The position numbers and the translations under genes are program-made. The notes beneath the pieces were generated by a model, which was given only the letters and a program-made list of their open reading frames with translations, did not search any database and had not been told where the DNA came from. This document shows, in pieces, positions 16,759 to 25,228 of a stretch of DNA of 64,000 bases. Source of the stretch: Pseudarthrobacter sp. NamE5 (GTDB lineage Bacteria; Actinomycetota; Actinomycetes; Actinomycetales; Micrococcaceae); assembly GCF_005796225.1 (NCBI RefSeq), contig NZ_VAHO01000001.1, forward strand, positions 361,161 through 425,160, given 5' to 3'. Each line of letters opens with the position of its first letter. Within the stretch, counting starts at the first letter, position 1.

Positions 16759-18636
16759 TTAGGACAATGTTATTTCCCACCCGTGCGCCCCTCGTCGGAG
16801 GTCAGCAACCTGCGAAACTGTTTCCCCCGGGGGGACCTGGACCAAGGCCCGGGCCAGAGGATTGACCAAGGTTGTCTCCACCGCTGAGCTGACCCCCCGG
16901 CCTCCAAAATCCAGGTTGGCTACCGCCGCCTCCGTGACGGTCTGAGCAACGGCCGGGGCCACGGAAAGCCGGTGCCCGAACCGTGCATCCATCGTATTCA
17001 TGACCGCCTCTACGTACTTCGCGGCAAGCGTCCGGGCAACAGGTTCGGAAATGAAGTCGAAAACGACGATGTTGTTCCCGATCCGGTTGAGGATCTCCGG
17101 GCGCTGCAGTTCCTCCGTGAAGTGATGCGTGATGGCTTCATGCACCCGGTCCTGGGTGACTTCGTAGGGGTCGCCGCGGCGTGCGACACGTGCATGAGTG
17201 GCCGGTTCGGCCCCGGCCGCCCGGTAGGTGCCGAGATTGGACGTAAAGATAATCACCGTCTCGCTGAAATACACGGTATCCCCGGCGCCATCGGTCAAGC
17301 GGCCGTCTTCAAGAATCTGCAGGAACTTATCCAGGATCCGCGGATGCGCCTTTTCGATCTCGTCGAACAGGAGGATCGAAAAGGGCTTCTGCCGGACCGC
17401 GTTCGTCAGCTCGCCACCGGCACCAAACCCCACATAGCCCGGCGGTGCACCGATAAGCCGTGCCTCCGAATGCTCGGCCGAGAACTCACTCATATCAAAG
17501 CGCGTATAGGCATCCTCCACGCCGAACAGCAGTTCGGCCAGAGCCTTAGCCAGCTCCGTCTTACCGACACCGGTAGGTCCAGCGAAGAACAAGATGCCTT
17601 GAGGCCGATTTACCGTCGCCCCGCCGGTATGGGCGCCAGTCAGCCCCGTCGCGGCCCGGACGAGCACGTCCAGTGACCGTCGCACCGCGGCGGGCTGGCC
17701 CAAGACCCGCGAACTGACCAAAGCCTCCCCATCGGCAATGCGCCGCAACAGATCCGGATCCCTCCAGGGGCTTTCGGAGACTCCGAAGCGGAGACTTCGA
17801 ATAGATTCCTCGATGTTCGCCGCGGGCACGTCAGCGTCAACAGCAAGCCGGACAATATGGTTCAAGTCCCTGAGCCTCATACCGTCAGTGAGCCTGGCGA
17901 AGGTATTCGCCGCCGCGGCGACCTGTTCCGGCGGGAGCTCTCCGAAGCCCCTCAGGTTGGGAAGGAGGGCAAGTGCGGCTGCGCGCCGGAGGCCAAGTTC
18001 GGGTTTGGGTACGCTGACGGTTTGCACCTGGTCGCCCTCGGTCAGCCACCGTGGGGCCGGCACGTCCTGTCCCGCAAGCCAAAAGACAGTGCCGGCGACA
18101 CTCTCGGGCCGGCACAGCGGCGGCTGCACCTCCGGCTCAGCATGGGCCAGCTTTTCGGCCAAGGTCAAGAGCACACGAAGATCAGGGCCGGCGTGCTGCT
18201 CGTCCCGCCACGTCCTGGCGGCGAAACGCATCAGAATCGCCACCCGCTGTTCATTGCCGAGCATGGCCTTTCGCATCAAATCGGCCATTTTTCCCAGGGT
18301 GGCTGAAGTCGAGCGTTCCAGGTGGGTCGGGCTGAAAAACTTCTCCGCTGTTCCTTCGGATCGTTCGAATTCCAAGGCAATGCCGTCGACCGGGTCGTAA
18401 GAGTAGATCAGGTCGAAACCGTTGGCCTTACAGCAATCGATGACGAGGGCTGCAGCGGGTTGCAACTGGGTTTGCCCGGCCGAGGTGACGACATGGAAGT
18501 CCTCAATGTTCCCGGTCAGGATGAACTGCCGCGTCACGGGAAGCAGGACCCTCACCTCGCGCACCCACGGGGGAAGGGCGTCACGGATACCGCGCCCGGT
18601 CTTACCGTGCCGAGAGGGCGTCAGAGGCAATTCCAT
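16759..18636 (-). CDS. ClpB-like AAA+ ATPase with degenerate N-terminal half
   Basis: 625 residues from ATG 18636 (AAAGAAG upstream); a TTG at 18651 overlapping the ROK stop is an alternative. Only one intact ATPase module exists, in the C-terminal half: Walker A GPTGVGKTE with Lys359, GAPPGYVGFGAGG pore-loop region, Walker B ILLFDEIEKAH (Asp425/Glu426), sensor TSNLG, then a ClpB-type small D2 domain ending LVNPLARALVQVP. The first 300 residues (RQFILTGNIEDF start) resemble an AAA domain lacking Walker A. Complete ClpB has two ATPase modules, an N-domain and a coiled coil, so this is a different architecture. It is probably a protein-remodelling ATPase of unknown target. It is coupled to the ROK gene upstream on the same strand. 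Confidence 0.82.
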   Translation of the reverse strand: MELPLTPSRHGKTGRGIRDALPPWVREVRVLLPVTRQFILTGNIEDFHVVTSAGQTQLQPAAALVIDCCKANGFDLIYSYDPVDGIALEFERSEGTAEKFFSPTHLERSTSATLGKMADLMRKAMLGNEQRVAILMRFAARTWRDEQHAGPDLRVLLTLAEKLAHAEPEVQPPLCRPESVAGTVFWLAGQDVPAPRWLTEGDQVQTVSVPKPELGLRRAAALALLPNLRGFGELPPEQVAAAANTFARLTDGMRLRDLNHIVRLAVDADVPAANIEESIRSLRFGVSESPWRDPDLLRRIADGEALVSSRVLGQPAAVRRSLDVLVRAATGLTGAHTGGATVNRPQGILFFAGPTGVGKTELAKALAELLFGVEDAYTRFDMSEFSAEHSEARLIGAPPGYVGFGAGGELTNAVRQKPFSILLFDEIEKAHPRILDKFLQILEDGRLTDGAGDTVYFSETVIIFTSNLGTYRAAGAEPATHARVARRGDPYEVTQDRVHEAITHHFTEELQRPEILNRIGNNIVVFDFISEPVARTLAAKYVEAVMNTMDARFGHRLSVAPAVAQTVTEAAVANLDFGGRGVSSAVETTLVNPLARALVQVPPGETVSQVADLRRGAHGWEITLS

Positions 18637-18647
18637 GTCGTCTTCTT

Positions 18648-19748
18648 TCAAAACCCGAATGCACGCCGGGCCAACCGGTGCGCCTCAAAGCCAGCTCCGT
18701 CGAGTGGAGCGAAACTTCCCGTGGTCACTTCAACGGGGCTAATGACCAACCTGGCGACCTGCGCTTCGATGAGCTTTGGAACGGCCTTTTGCTTGGTCAG
18801 GGGACCGCCCAGCACCACTGCCCGGGGATTGAGCAGAGTGACGATGTTGGCCACGTGGTGGGCGACCCTTTGCATTGCCAGCTCCAGGTCAGCGCTGGGA
18901 CGAGACGCGGGAGGTCCGGTTACAGCCCTGGAATCCAAGCCGTAGGAGGCCCCCCGCCCGAATCCGTGTGCTGCCAGCCCCTGGGTCAGGTCCAGTCCAT
19001 CCAGGTCGCGCAGGTAGCCGATTTCACCAGCCAGTCCGCGGTGTCCGCGCTGTAGAGCGCCACCCAGGAACAGACCAGCACCCAGGCCGTCGCCCATATA
19101 GATGTACACAAAGTTGTCTTCCCCCGCCATTGCACCCAGGTGGCGCTCAGCAAGGGTGGCCCAATTAACATCGTTGTCCACAACGATGCTGGGAGCTCGA
19201 ATACCAAGTTCCTGGACGGCATTGAAGCGCCCGGCCGCGAATGCCGAATTCTCCAGCGACACCGTATCTCCGGTCCTGGGATCGACCGGGTTGGCGACTG
19301 ATACACAAATGGCCTCCAACGGTGAGTCGGCCGCCTCAGACGCTTTCGCCAGCAGATCCTTGGCGATGGCGATGACATCAGAACGGGCGATGTCCAGATT
19401 CACTTCGTGTTCGGCATCGAATACGGGCTTGTTGTCCATTCCGACGGCACGGACCGAGATTTTACTCGGTGCCAGCGCCAACGCGACCGAGTGTGCACGG
19501 CGGCCGTTGATCTCGAAGAGCGTCGCTACCCCTCCCCTGCCACCTCTGCGCGTTCCGGTAGTCGAAATGATTCCGTGTTCGGTCAGCCTCTTGGCAGCCT
19601 CGGAAATCGCAGGCTTGGAGATACGCGTCTGCTCTGCAATCTCCGCCCGGGACAGCGGTTCGGGGGCGCTGGCAAGAGCGGAAAGAAACTGCCCCTCGGT
19701 GATAGAGGCAAGCACCCCGTGCCGTGGCAACTCTTGAACTGTGACCAT
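18648..19748 (-). CDS. ROK-family transcriptional regulator
   Basis: 366 residues from ATG 19748. The N-terminal winged helix-turn-helix (residues about 20-75, LSRAEIAEQTRISKPAISEA) is followed by a ROK kinase-like domain with VDNDVNWATLAE and YIYMGDGLGAGL. The usual ROK zinc-site histidine and CxCGxxGC cluster are missing: the sequence reads GHRGLAGEIGYLRDL with no cysteines. It therefore probably senses a ligand without kinase activity. It is divergent from the DUF1479 gene, with two matching operator-like repeats between them, and its stop lies 12 bp before the preferred start of the ClpB-like gene. Confidence 0.88.
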   Translation of the reverse strand: MVTVQELPRHGVLASITEGQFLSALASAPEPLSRAEIAEQTRISKPAISEAAKRLTEHGIISTTGTRRGGRGGVATLFEINGRRAHSVALALAPSKISVRAVGMDNKPVFDAEHEVNLDIARSDVIAIAKDLLAKASEAADSPLEAICVSVANPVDPRTGDTVSLENSAFAAGRFNAVQELGIRAPSIVVDNDVNWATLAERHLGAMAGEDNFVYIYMGDGLGAGLFLGGALQRGHRGLAGEIGYLRDLDGLDLTQGLAAHGFGRGASYGLDSRAVTGPPASRPSADLELAMQRVAHHVANIVTLLNPRAVVLGGPLTKQKAVPKLIEAQVARLVISPVEVTTGSFAPLDGAGFEAHRLARRAFGF

Positions 19749-19759
19749 CAGAAATTCTC

Positions 19760-19780
19760 TCAGTTAGGGACCTTTACTGA
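19760..19780. promoter_or_regulatory. Operator-like repeat 1 (TCAGTTA-N7-TTACTGA)
   Basis: Arms at 19760-19766 and 19774-19780 are complementary with one mismatch. It lies 12 bp upstream of the ROK start codon, over the probable leader and ribosome-site region, which would suit autorepression. It has the same arm sequence and 7-base spacer as the repeat at 19817. Confidence 0.65.
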
Positions 19781-19816
19781 ATCATACCTTTGGGGTTACA
19801 GTTGATCCATAGTCTT

Positions 19817-19837
19817 TCAGTAATCAATCCTTACTGA
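19817..19837. promoter_or_regulatory. Operator-like repeat 2 (TCAGTAA-N7-TTACTGA)
   Basis: Perfect 7-bp arms at 19817-19823 and 19831-19837 around a 7-base spacer, 31 bp upstream of the DUF1479 start. Centre-to-centre distance to the first repeat is 57 bp. Most likely bound by the ROK protein, on both sides of the divergent promoter. Confidence 0.7.
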
Positions 19838-19868
19838 TCCCACGCAAGCACTAGAGGAAGAAAAAGAC

Positions 19869-21173
19869 ATGACTGAGACGGAGCAGACCAGCTGGGTAAA
19901 TCCACCGGCGGACTACCCTGCAGCTATCAAGGCAGTCAAGAAAAAACTCCGCGCGCAGATCGGCGACGTTGACGCGCTGTTCGCGAAAATCGAAACCTTT
20001 GTCCGCGCCGAAGTCGAGGACATCGTGAAGACCAGGGCCCGCGGCGAGAGCGTCTGGCCCATCGTCCAGTACTCGGACATCGAAAACGGCACAGTCCCGC
20101 AGGAAACACTCGACCTCATTCACCGCCGTGGCTGTGCCGTGATCCGCGGCCAGGTATCCGAGGAGACTGCTACCGGATGGGACCAGTCCCTGGTGGACTA
20201 CGTAGACAGCAACGACTTCGACAAGAAGTACCGCGGGCCGGCCGACAATTTCTTCGGCAACCTCAAGGCCTCGAAGCCGGAGATCTATCCCATCTACTGG
20301 TCCCCTGCGCAGATGGAAGCACGCCAGCACGAACACACCGCCAAAGTGCAGAGCTTCATGAACGCCCAGTGGAAGAGCGAATCCCAGGGCGTGACCTGGT
20401 TCGACCCGGACCAGGACGCCATGTACCCGGACCGGATCCGCCGACGCCCGCCGGGAGCCAACTCCAACGGACTCGGCGCCCACACCGACTCCGGCTCGGT
20501 GGAGCGTTGGCTCACGCCGGCCTACCAGCAGGTGTTCTCCAGCCTCTTCCACGGCGACTTTGAGTCCTACGATCCGTGGGACGCCGCCTACCGCACCGAA
20601 GTGGACGAGTACCCCTCATCCACCATGTGCAGCGTGTTCCGCAGCTTCCAGGGCTGGCTGGCAATGTCTGAAATGCAACACGACCAGGGCGTACTCCACG
20701 TGGTACCCATTCCCGCGGCCATGGCGTACATGCTCATCCGCCCGCTGCTCTCCGACGTTCCGGAAGACTCCCTCTGTGGGGCCGAACAAGGCAAGGCCCT
20801 GGGTGTTGACGAGAAGTGGCACCCGCTGCTCATGGACGCCGTCTCGGGCATTCCGGACGTGAAGCCCGGCGACTCCGTCTGGTGGCACTCCGACGTCATC
20901 CACAGCGTCGAGCCCGTAACCAACCAGAAGGGCTGGGGAAATGTCATTTACATTCCCGCCGCCCCAATGTGCGAAAAGAATGCCAAGTACGCCGCCGATG
21001 TTGCTGAGCGGTTCCGCCTCGGCGAAAGCCCGACGGACTTTCCGAAGGAAGACTACGAGGTTGAGTGGGCCAACCGGTTCAAAGAAGAAGACCTTAATGA
21101 AATTGGCGCCCGTGGCCTTGGAATTACCCGGAAGGCCCGCCAGTCTGAGCAGGCAGCGTCCGTCCGCCCGTAG
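19869..21173 (+). CDS. DUF1479 (YbiU-like) 2-oxoglutarate/Fe(II) oxygenase-like protein
   Basis: 434 residues from ATG 19869 with AGAGGAAG upstream. The length and blocks match DUF1479 proteins. GLGAHTDSGSVERW supplies an HxD pair (His205, Asp207), and VWWHSDVIHSVEPV supplies the distal histidine (His345), the facial triad expected for a non-haem iron oxygenase. IYIPAAPMCEKN is also typical of the family. The family's substrates are mostly unknown. It is the sole gene of its transcript: a strong hairpin follows at 21198. The divergent ROK gene suggests that it is induced by a sugar-like or related ligand. Confidence 0.85.
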   Translation: MTETEQTSWVNPPADYPAAIKAVKKKLRAQIGDVDALFAKIETFVRAEVEDIVKTRARGESVWPIVQYSDIENGTVPQETLDLIHRRGCAVIRGQVSEETATGWDQSLVDYVDSNDFDKKYRGPADNFFGNLKASKPEIYPIYWSPAQMEARQHEHTAKVQSFMNAQWKSESQGVTWFDPDQDAMYPDRIRRRPPGANSNGLGAHTDSGSVERWLTPAYQQVFSSLFHGDFESYDPWDAAYRTEVDEYPSSTMCSVFRSFQGWLAMSEMQHDQGVLHVVPIPAAMAYMLIRPLLSDVPEDSLCGAEQGKALGVDEKWHPLLMDAVSGIPDVKPGDSVWWHSDVIHSVEPVTNQKGWGNVIYIPAAPMCEKNAKYAADVAERFRLGESPTDFPKEDYEVEWANRFKEEDLNEIGARGLGITRKARQSEQAASVRP

Positions 21174-21197
21174 CAGCAGGCTTGACTGAGCACTAAC

Positions 21198-21230
21198 GGA
21201 GCGTCCAGCCAAACCCCGGCTGGACGCTCC
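21198..21230 (+). terminator. Hairpin after DUF1479 gene
   Basis: GGAGCGTCCAGCC (21198-21210) pairs perfectly with 21218-21230 around a 7-base loop, 25 bp after the stop codon. No T-run follows. Confidence 0.7.
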
Positions 21231-21323
21231 AGGCTTCACCAGCACCTCGTTCTGGCGCAGCGGTCCCAGGAAGGTCTCGTCCGTCCGCTGCACAGGACAC
21301 CAAAGTAAAAGAAGGTTTTGAAG

Positions 21324-21578
21324 ATGACGAACGACATGCTCATCGCAGACTTCGTTGTGACGACTGTTCGAGAGCGGGACTACGAACTGGACCGGGCACT
21401 GACCACAGCAAAGTTCCGGGCGTCAATGGACCGAAAACTAGGCATTGTCCTCACACGACATGACTTCTGCCGTTTCTCGGTCGCACTCACTGCCGATGTC
21501 CCGTACGGCACGATTCAGGAACGGGACCAGGCTCATCACACACAGACACTTTCGCATGAGGGGCAACTCGCAGCCTGA
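21324..21578 (+). CDS. Small uncharacterised protein, paralogue of 40965-41168
   Basis: 84 residues from ATG 21324, 8 bases after AGAAGG; TTG 21318 is a less likely start. Not recognised as a named family. The central stretch ELDRALTTAKFRASMDRKLG, then IVLTRHDFCRFSVALTADVPYG, is predicted as helix followed by beta strands. It clearly resembles the 67-residue protein at 40965-41168 on the other strand (helix AAVTAAKACA, then GILVTRLGADKFTV and VPFG). Two copies in one window suggest a small domain family common in this genus. Function unknown. Confidence 0.65.
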   Translation: MTNDMLIADFVVTTVRERDYELDRALTTAKFRASMDRKLGIVLTRHDFCRFSVALTADVPYGTIQERDQAHHTQTLSHEGQLAA

Positions 21579-21637
21579 GTGTCGGGCGGAATGACCGACC
21601 GGGAGGGTTGCACGACCCCCTTAGAAAAGAGTTCTCG

Positions 21638-21880
21638 ATGGAACTGGCACTGATTATTGCCCTCACTGCCGCAACCGGCCTCGTCTTCAGGCGTTCAATC
21701 GCCCGGCTGCAGGCCAAAAGCTTTATGATCCGCCAGATAGCGGTTATCCGACGGGTCCTGCCGGATACATTGCCCACTGAGCGCCACATGACTCTGGTGT
21801 TCGAGCAAATTGGACTCGCCGTATGGTGCATCATGGCGCTTGGATCAGTCATCATTGCCCTCGACAGCGCATTCGCCTGA
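21638..21880 (+). CDS. Small two-helix membrane protein, unknown function
   Basis: 80 residues from ATG 21638 (AAAAGAG upstream). The N-terminus (ELALIIALTAATGLVF) and C-terminus (IGLAVWCIMALGSVIIAL) form two hydrophobic helices separated by a basic segment with several Arg and Lys residues, so the loop is probably cytoplasmic. No family recognised. It follows the preceding small gene by 59 bp and may be co-transcribed. Confidence 0.5.
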   Translation: MELALIIALTAATGLVFRRSIARLQAKSFMIRQIAVIRRVLPDTLPTERHMTLVFEQIGLAVWCIMALGSVIIALDSAFA

Positions 21881-22162
21881 TCTACAACCCGACGAGCACC
21901 ACGACTGCGCTGGTTAGCCCCCTGTGTACGGGAATGAACGCCACTCCCGTCGCGCCTTTGAGGATCAAGCTGCCTCAGCATGATCACGATGAGTGCACCT
22001 CAACCGGTGCATCAGGGGCTGCTCCGACCGGGAGGCAGGCTGCAACCGCCCCCACCCGCTCTCTTAACCACTAACGGGGCGGTCCTGCATCTGGCTGCGA
22101 GACTCTTCCATAAATTGGCCTGGCAGGCCGCCAGACGGCCTCCGTGATTTGCTGAGAGCTCT

Positions 22163-22918
22163 TTATGGGACGATCACGGCTGATGCGGCTCGTCGGACTT
22201 CGATGCTCAATCCGCTGATCTCATCGTCCGAGACATCTTCGCTTGCCGCGCCGATGGTGATTGCGGCAACCACGGCGCCGCTTTGACTGCTGCGGACTGG
22301 TGCCGAAACGGAAAGCGATCCGAGCTGCCGTTCGTTAACTGCGACCTGAAACCCCTGGTGTTTGATGTTTCCCAAGTCTGCAAGGAAGGCTTCTGGGCTG
22401 ATGGTTCTCCCTTCCGCGTCCGTCATTGGACCTACCTGGTCCAAAAGGTGTGTCAGTTCTGCCGGAGTTAGGTCAGCTGCGAGTGTTTTCCCGGCACCGA
22501 GATGAAGAGGAAGTTTGGCTCCGATAGGTAGTTCGTAGCGCAAGGGACGTAATCCGTGCACCCGTGCCACAACAGCGCGGTGCGCCCCTGTCCGGACAAA
22601 GAGCGAGGCGGTTAATCCCGTTCTCTCGGCTAGTTCCTGGAGCACCGGCCGGGAAGCGGCAACAAGGGGGCTTGTCGTTAGATAAGCGTGGGCTCCGAAG
22701 ATGAGGTTTACGCCTGCGCGATAGTTTTTGCCGTCTCTCTCGACGCGGCCACGTCCTTCAAGAACCCCAAGCAGCCGCTGTGTTGTGGCGACGTGGAGGC
22801 CAGCGCGGTCAGCTATATCCACCAGCCGAAGAGCCCTGCCTGCGTCTTCGAGGACTTCAAGCACGTCAATGGCCCGTTCCAAGGACCTCATTGTTACCGG
22901 CTCTTTTTGCTCGCTCAT
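22163..22918 (-). CDS. IclR-family transcriptional regulator
   Basis: 251 residues from ATG 22918. The N-terminal winged helix (VTMRSLERAIDVLEVLED, then HVATTQRLLGVLEGRG) and the C-terminal effector domain (FVRTGAHRAVVARVHG, LPLHLGAGKTLAAD) are typical of IclR. The family controls acid and aromatic catabolism. It is divergent from the tripartite transporter operon at 23083, its likely target. The ligand is presumably the imported carboxylate or a product. Confidence 0.93.
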   Translation of the reverse strand: MSEQKEPVTMRSLERAIDVLEVLEDAGRALRLVDIADRAGLHVATTQRLLGVLEGRGRVERDGKNYRAGVNLIFGAHAYLTTSPLVAASRPVLQELAERTGLTASLFVRTGAHRAVVARVHGLRPLRYELPIGAKLPLHLGAGKTLAADLTPAELTHLLDQVGPMTDAEGRTISPEAFLADLGNIKHQGFQVAVNERQLGSLSVSAPVRSSQSGAVVAAITIGAASEDVSDDEISGLSIEVRRAASAVIVP

Positions 22919-22973
22919 CCCTTAACCTTCTGCTCCCTGCGTCAAGAGTAGATCACCCGCCCACCGACTCACG

Positions 22974-23002
22974 TTGACAGTGAGACGAGTCACTCATACT
23001 CT
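22974..23002 (+). promoter_or_regulatory. Sigma70-type promoter of tct operon with embedded inverted repeat
   Basis: TTGACA (22974-22979) and TACTCT (22997-23002) are separated by exactly 17 bases. The spacer contains AGTGA-N6-TCACT (22979-22994), a short inverted repeat that could be an IclR operator blocking the promoter. Confidence 0.55.
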
Positions 23003-23082
23003 TGTTTAGTCATTCTTTGAGAAGTTATATCATCCTATGAGAATTCAGGAAGCGCGTCAATGACGATTGCAGGAAGTGCTTT

Positions 23083-23649
23083 ATGTCTATAACCCAGAAC
23101 TCTGAAAGCGCTTTGCGGACGCCGACAGGTCAGGCCTTGCCCCGGCTGCTGTTTCCCGCTGTCCTGGCGGCATTGGGCGCCTGGGTGGTTGTCAGCTCCA
23201 CGGGGATGGGATTCTGGGTGCGCCTGGGGCCCGGCCCTGGCTTCTTCCCACTCGTCCTGGGCAGCCTGCTCGTGTTGTTGTCGCTTCTCTGGATCGGTCA
23301 GGAAATTCGCGGTGGGCGGCACGGGGCTACCTCGGAAGAGCCGGACACGTCCTCGGTTGCTGACCTGATCATCCCTGAAGAGCCTCACGAGCCTCTGCGC
23401 CCGAAGAACATCGCGGCCATCGTTGTCAGCCTCGCGGTGCTGGCCGCGCTGATGCCCCTTGTCGGTTTTCAGTTGAGCATGCTGTTCTTCCTCGTCTTTC
23501 ACCTTCGGGTCATGGGCCGCAGGCGGTGGTTGCTGACCGCCCTGGTGTCAGTCGTCGGAAGCTTCGGCGTATTTGTTCTCTTCACCCGAGTTCTGACAGT
23601 GAACCTGCCGGCGGCCTCCATCGGCTTCCTGCAGTCCCTGGGCTTCTAG
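23083..23649 (+). CDS. tctB: Tripartite tricarboxylate transporter small membrane subunit (TctB)
   Basis: 188 residues from ATG 23083 with GCAGGAAG upstream. Four hydrophobic segments: residues about 18-38, 55-72, a pair around 107-140, and 145-175. The GPGFFPLVLGSLLVLLSLL motif after the first helix is diagnostic of TctB. It forms the membrane complex with TctA, which starts 8 bp downstream. The acidic loop between helices 2 and 3 is longer than in classical TctB. Confidence 0.9.
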   Translation: MSITQNSESALRTPTGQALPRLLFPAVLAALGAWVVVSSTGMGFWVRLGPGPGFFPLVLGSLLVLLSLLWIGQEIRGGRHGATSEEPDTSSVADLIIPEEPHEPLRPKNIAAIVVSLAVLAALMPLVGFQLSMLFFLVFHLRVMGRRRWLLTALVSVVGSFGVFVLFTRVLTVNLPAASIGFLQSLGF

Positions 23650-23657
23650 GAGCAGCC

Positions 23658-25163
23658 GTGAATACTTTCGACTCCCTCATGCAGGGCTTCAGTTTTGCAA
23701 TGACGCCGGAAAATTTGCTCTACGCACTGATCGGGTGTCTGATCGGCACGGCACTGGGGATCCTGCCCGGCATTGGCGCCACCGCAGGTATCGCCATCCT
23801 GCTGCCCTTGACCGTAGGCATGGAGCCAGCTTCGGCGATTATCATGCTCGCTGCGATCTTCTATGGCACGGCCTACGGTGGAACGATCACCAGCGTCCTG
23901 CTGAACATTCCGGGTGAAGGGGAGTCGGCGATCACCTGCATCGACGGCTACCAGATGACCCGGCAGGGCCGGGCAGGCGTCGCGCTGACCACAGCAGGCA
24001 TCGGATCATTCATCGGCGGTACGGCCGCGACCCTCGCCTTGGTGATTGCCGCCGCGCCCCTGTCACAGCTCGGCCTGATGATCGGCCCACCGGAGTTCTT
24101 CTGCCTCATCCTCGTCGGCATCGCGTTGCTGGCCGGTTTAGTTGGACGGTCACTGGTCAAGGGACTGATCTCCGCCGTTCTGGGCCTCCTCATTGCCATG
24201 ATCGGCATCGACCCGGTGGCCGGTGCCCCCAGGTTCACCTTCGGCAGTGAACACCTGCTGGACGGCATCAGCATCGTTCCTGTTCTCGTCGGGATTTTCG
24301 GGCTAGGAGAAATGCTCTATAACGCCGGCGGAACCGCTGCACGGCCAGCCGCGCCCCGCCTCCGTCAACTTGTCCCTACAGGAACAGACATCCGCCGAGC
24401 TGCGCCGGCAATTGGCAGGGGCACTCTCATCGGCTCGGTTATCGGGCTCGTCCCGGGAGTGACATCGGCGATCTCATCGTTGCTGGCCTACAGTACGGAA
24501 CGCAAAGTTTCCCGCTTCCGCCACGAACTGGGCACTGGTGCCATTGAAGGTGTGGCAGCGCCGGAAACGGCGAACAACTCACACTCCAACGCAGCATTCG
24601 TTCCCTTGTTCACGCTCGGCATCCCCGCATCCCCGGCCATTGCAGTTCTCGCCGGTGCCTTTCTGCAGAACGGAATCACCCCCGGGCCCCGGCTGTTCGT
24701 GGACAACTCGGCCCTCATTTGGACCGTGATCGCCAGCCTGTTCATCGGCAATGCTCTCCTGCTGCTCCTGAACGTACCGCTGGTAGGCCTGTGGACCAGG
24801 CTGCTGGCCATTCCCTACTCGGTACTGAGCGCATTGATTTTTGGCTTCATCGTGATCGGCTCGTACGCGGTAAACAACAGCATCATCGACGTCTTCATCA
24901 TGATCTTCTTCGGCATTGTCGGACTCATATTCCGCCGCCTGGACATACCACTTGCACCCCTGGTCCTGACACTCGTCCTTGGCCCGGTCATGGAAAGCGC
25001 CCTGAGGGAGTCCCTGCAGATATCCGGCGGCGATTTCTCGGTCTTCACCACCCGTCCCATCGCCCTGATCTTCCTCATCATTGCCGCGGTCATCCTCACC
25101 GGATCGATCTTCGGCTCGAAGTTCAAACGCAAAGCACATCTGCCCATGGACGCAGCAGCATAA
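23658..25163 (+). CDS. tctA: Tripartite tricarboxylate transporter large membrane subunit (TctA)
   Basis: 501 residues from GTG 23658 (AGGAGC upstream); the longer frame would overlap tctB by 124 bp. It has 10-12 hydrophobic helices. The repeated TctA signatures are visible: ILPGIGATAGIAILLPLT near residue 33, YGTAYGGTITSVLLNIPGE, and a second GLVPGVTSAISSLLAY with APETANNSHSNAAFVPL. It is the channel through which the carboxylate passes, driven by an ion gradient, after delivery by the TctC receptor. Confidence 0.95.
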   Translation: MNTFDSLMQGFSFAMTPENLLYALIGCLIGTALGILPGIGATAGIAILLPLTVGMEPASAIIMLAAIFYGTAYGGTITSVLLNIPGEGESAITCIDGYQMTRQGRAGVALTTAGIGSFIGGTAATLALVIAAAPLSQLGLMIGPPEFFCLILVGIALLAGLVGRSLVKGLISAVLGLLIAMIGIDPVAGAPRFTFGSEHLLDGISIVPVLVGIFGLGEMLYNAGGTAARPAAPRLRQLVPTGTDIRRAAPAIGRGTLIGSVIGLVPGVTSAISSLLAYSTERKVSRFRHELGTGAIEGVAAPETANNSHSNAAFVPLFTLGIPASPAIAVLAGAFLQNGITPGPRLFVDNSALIWTVIASLFIGNALLLLLNVPLVGLWTRLLAIPYSVLSALIFGFIVIGSYAVNNSIIDVFIMIFFGIVGLIFRRLDIPLAPLVLTLVLGPVMESALRESLQISGGDFSVFTTRPIALIFLIIAAVILTGSIFGSKFKRKAHLPMDAAA

Positions 25164-25228
25164 GCCACCCTGTCCGCCCTCTCCACCTCAAAGCACACCT
25201 CAGTACAACCAGCAAAGGAAACCCTCCC

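Noticed and set aside
16759..18636. Full-length ClpB chaperone
   Set aside because: Only one Walker A/B pair and no N-domain or middle coiled coil; it is a related but distinct architecture.
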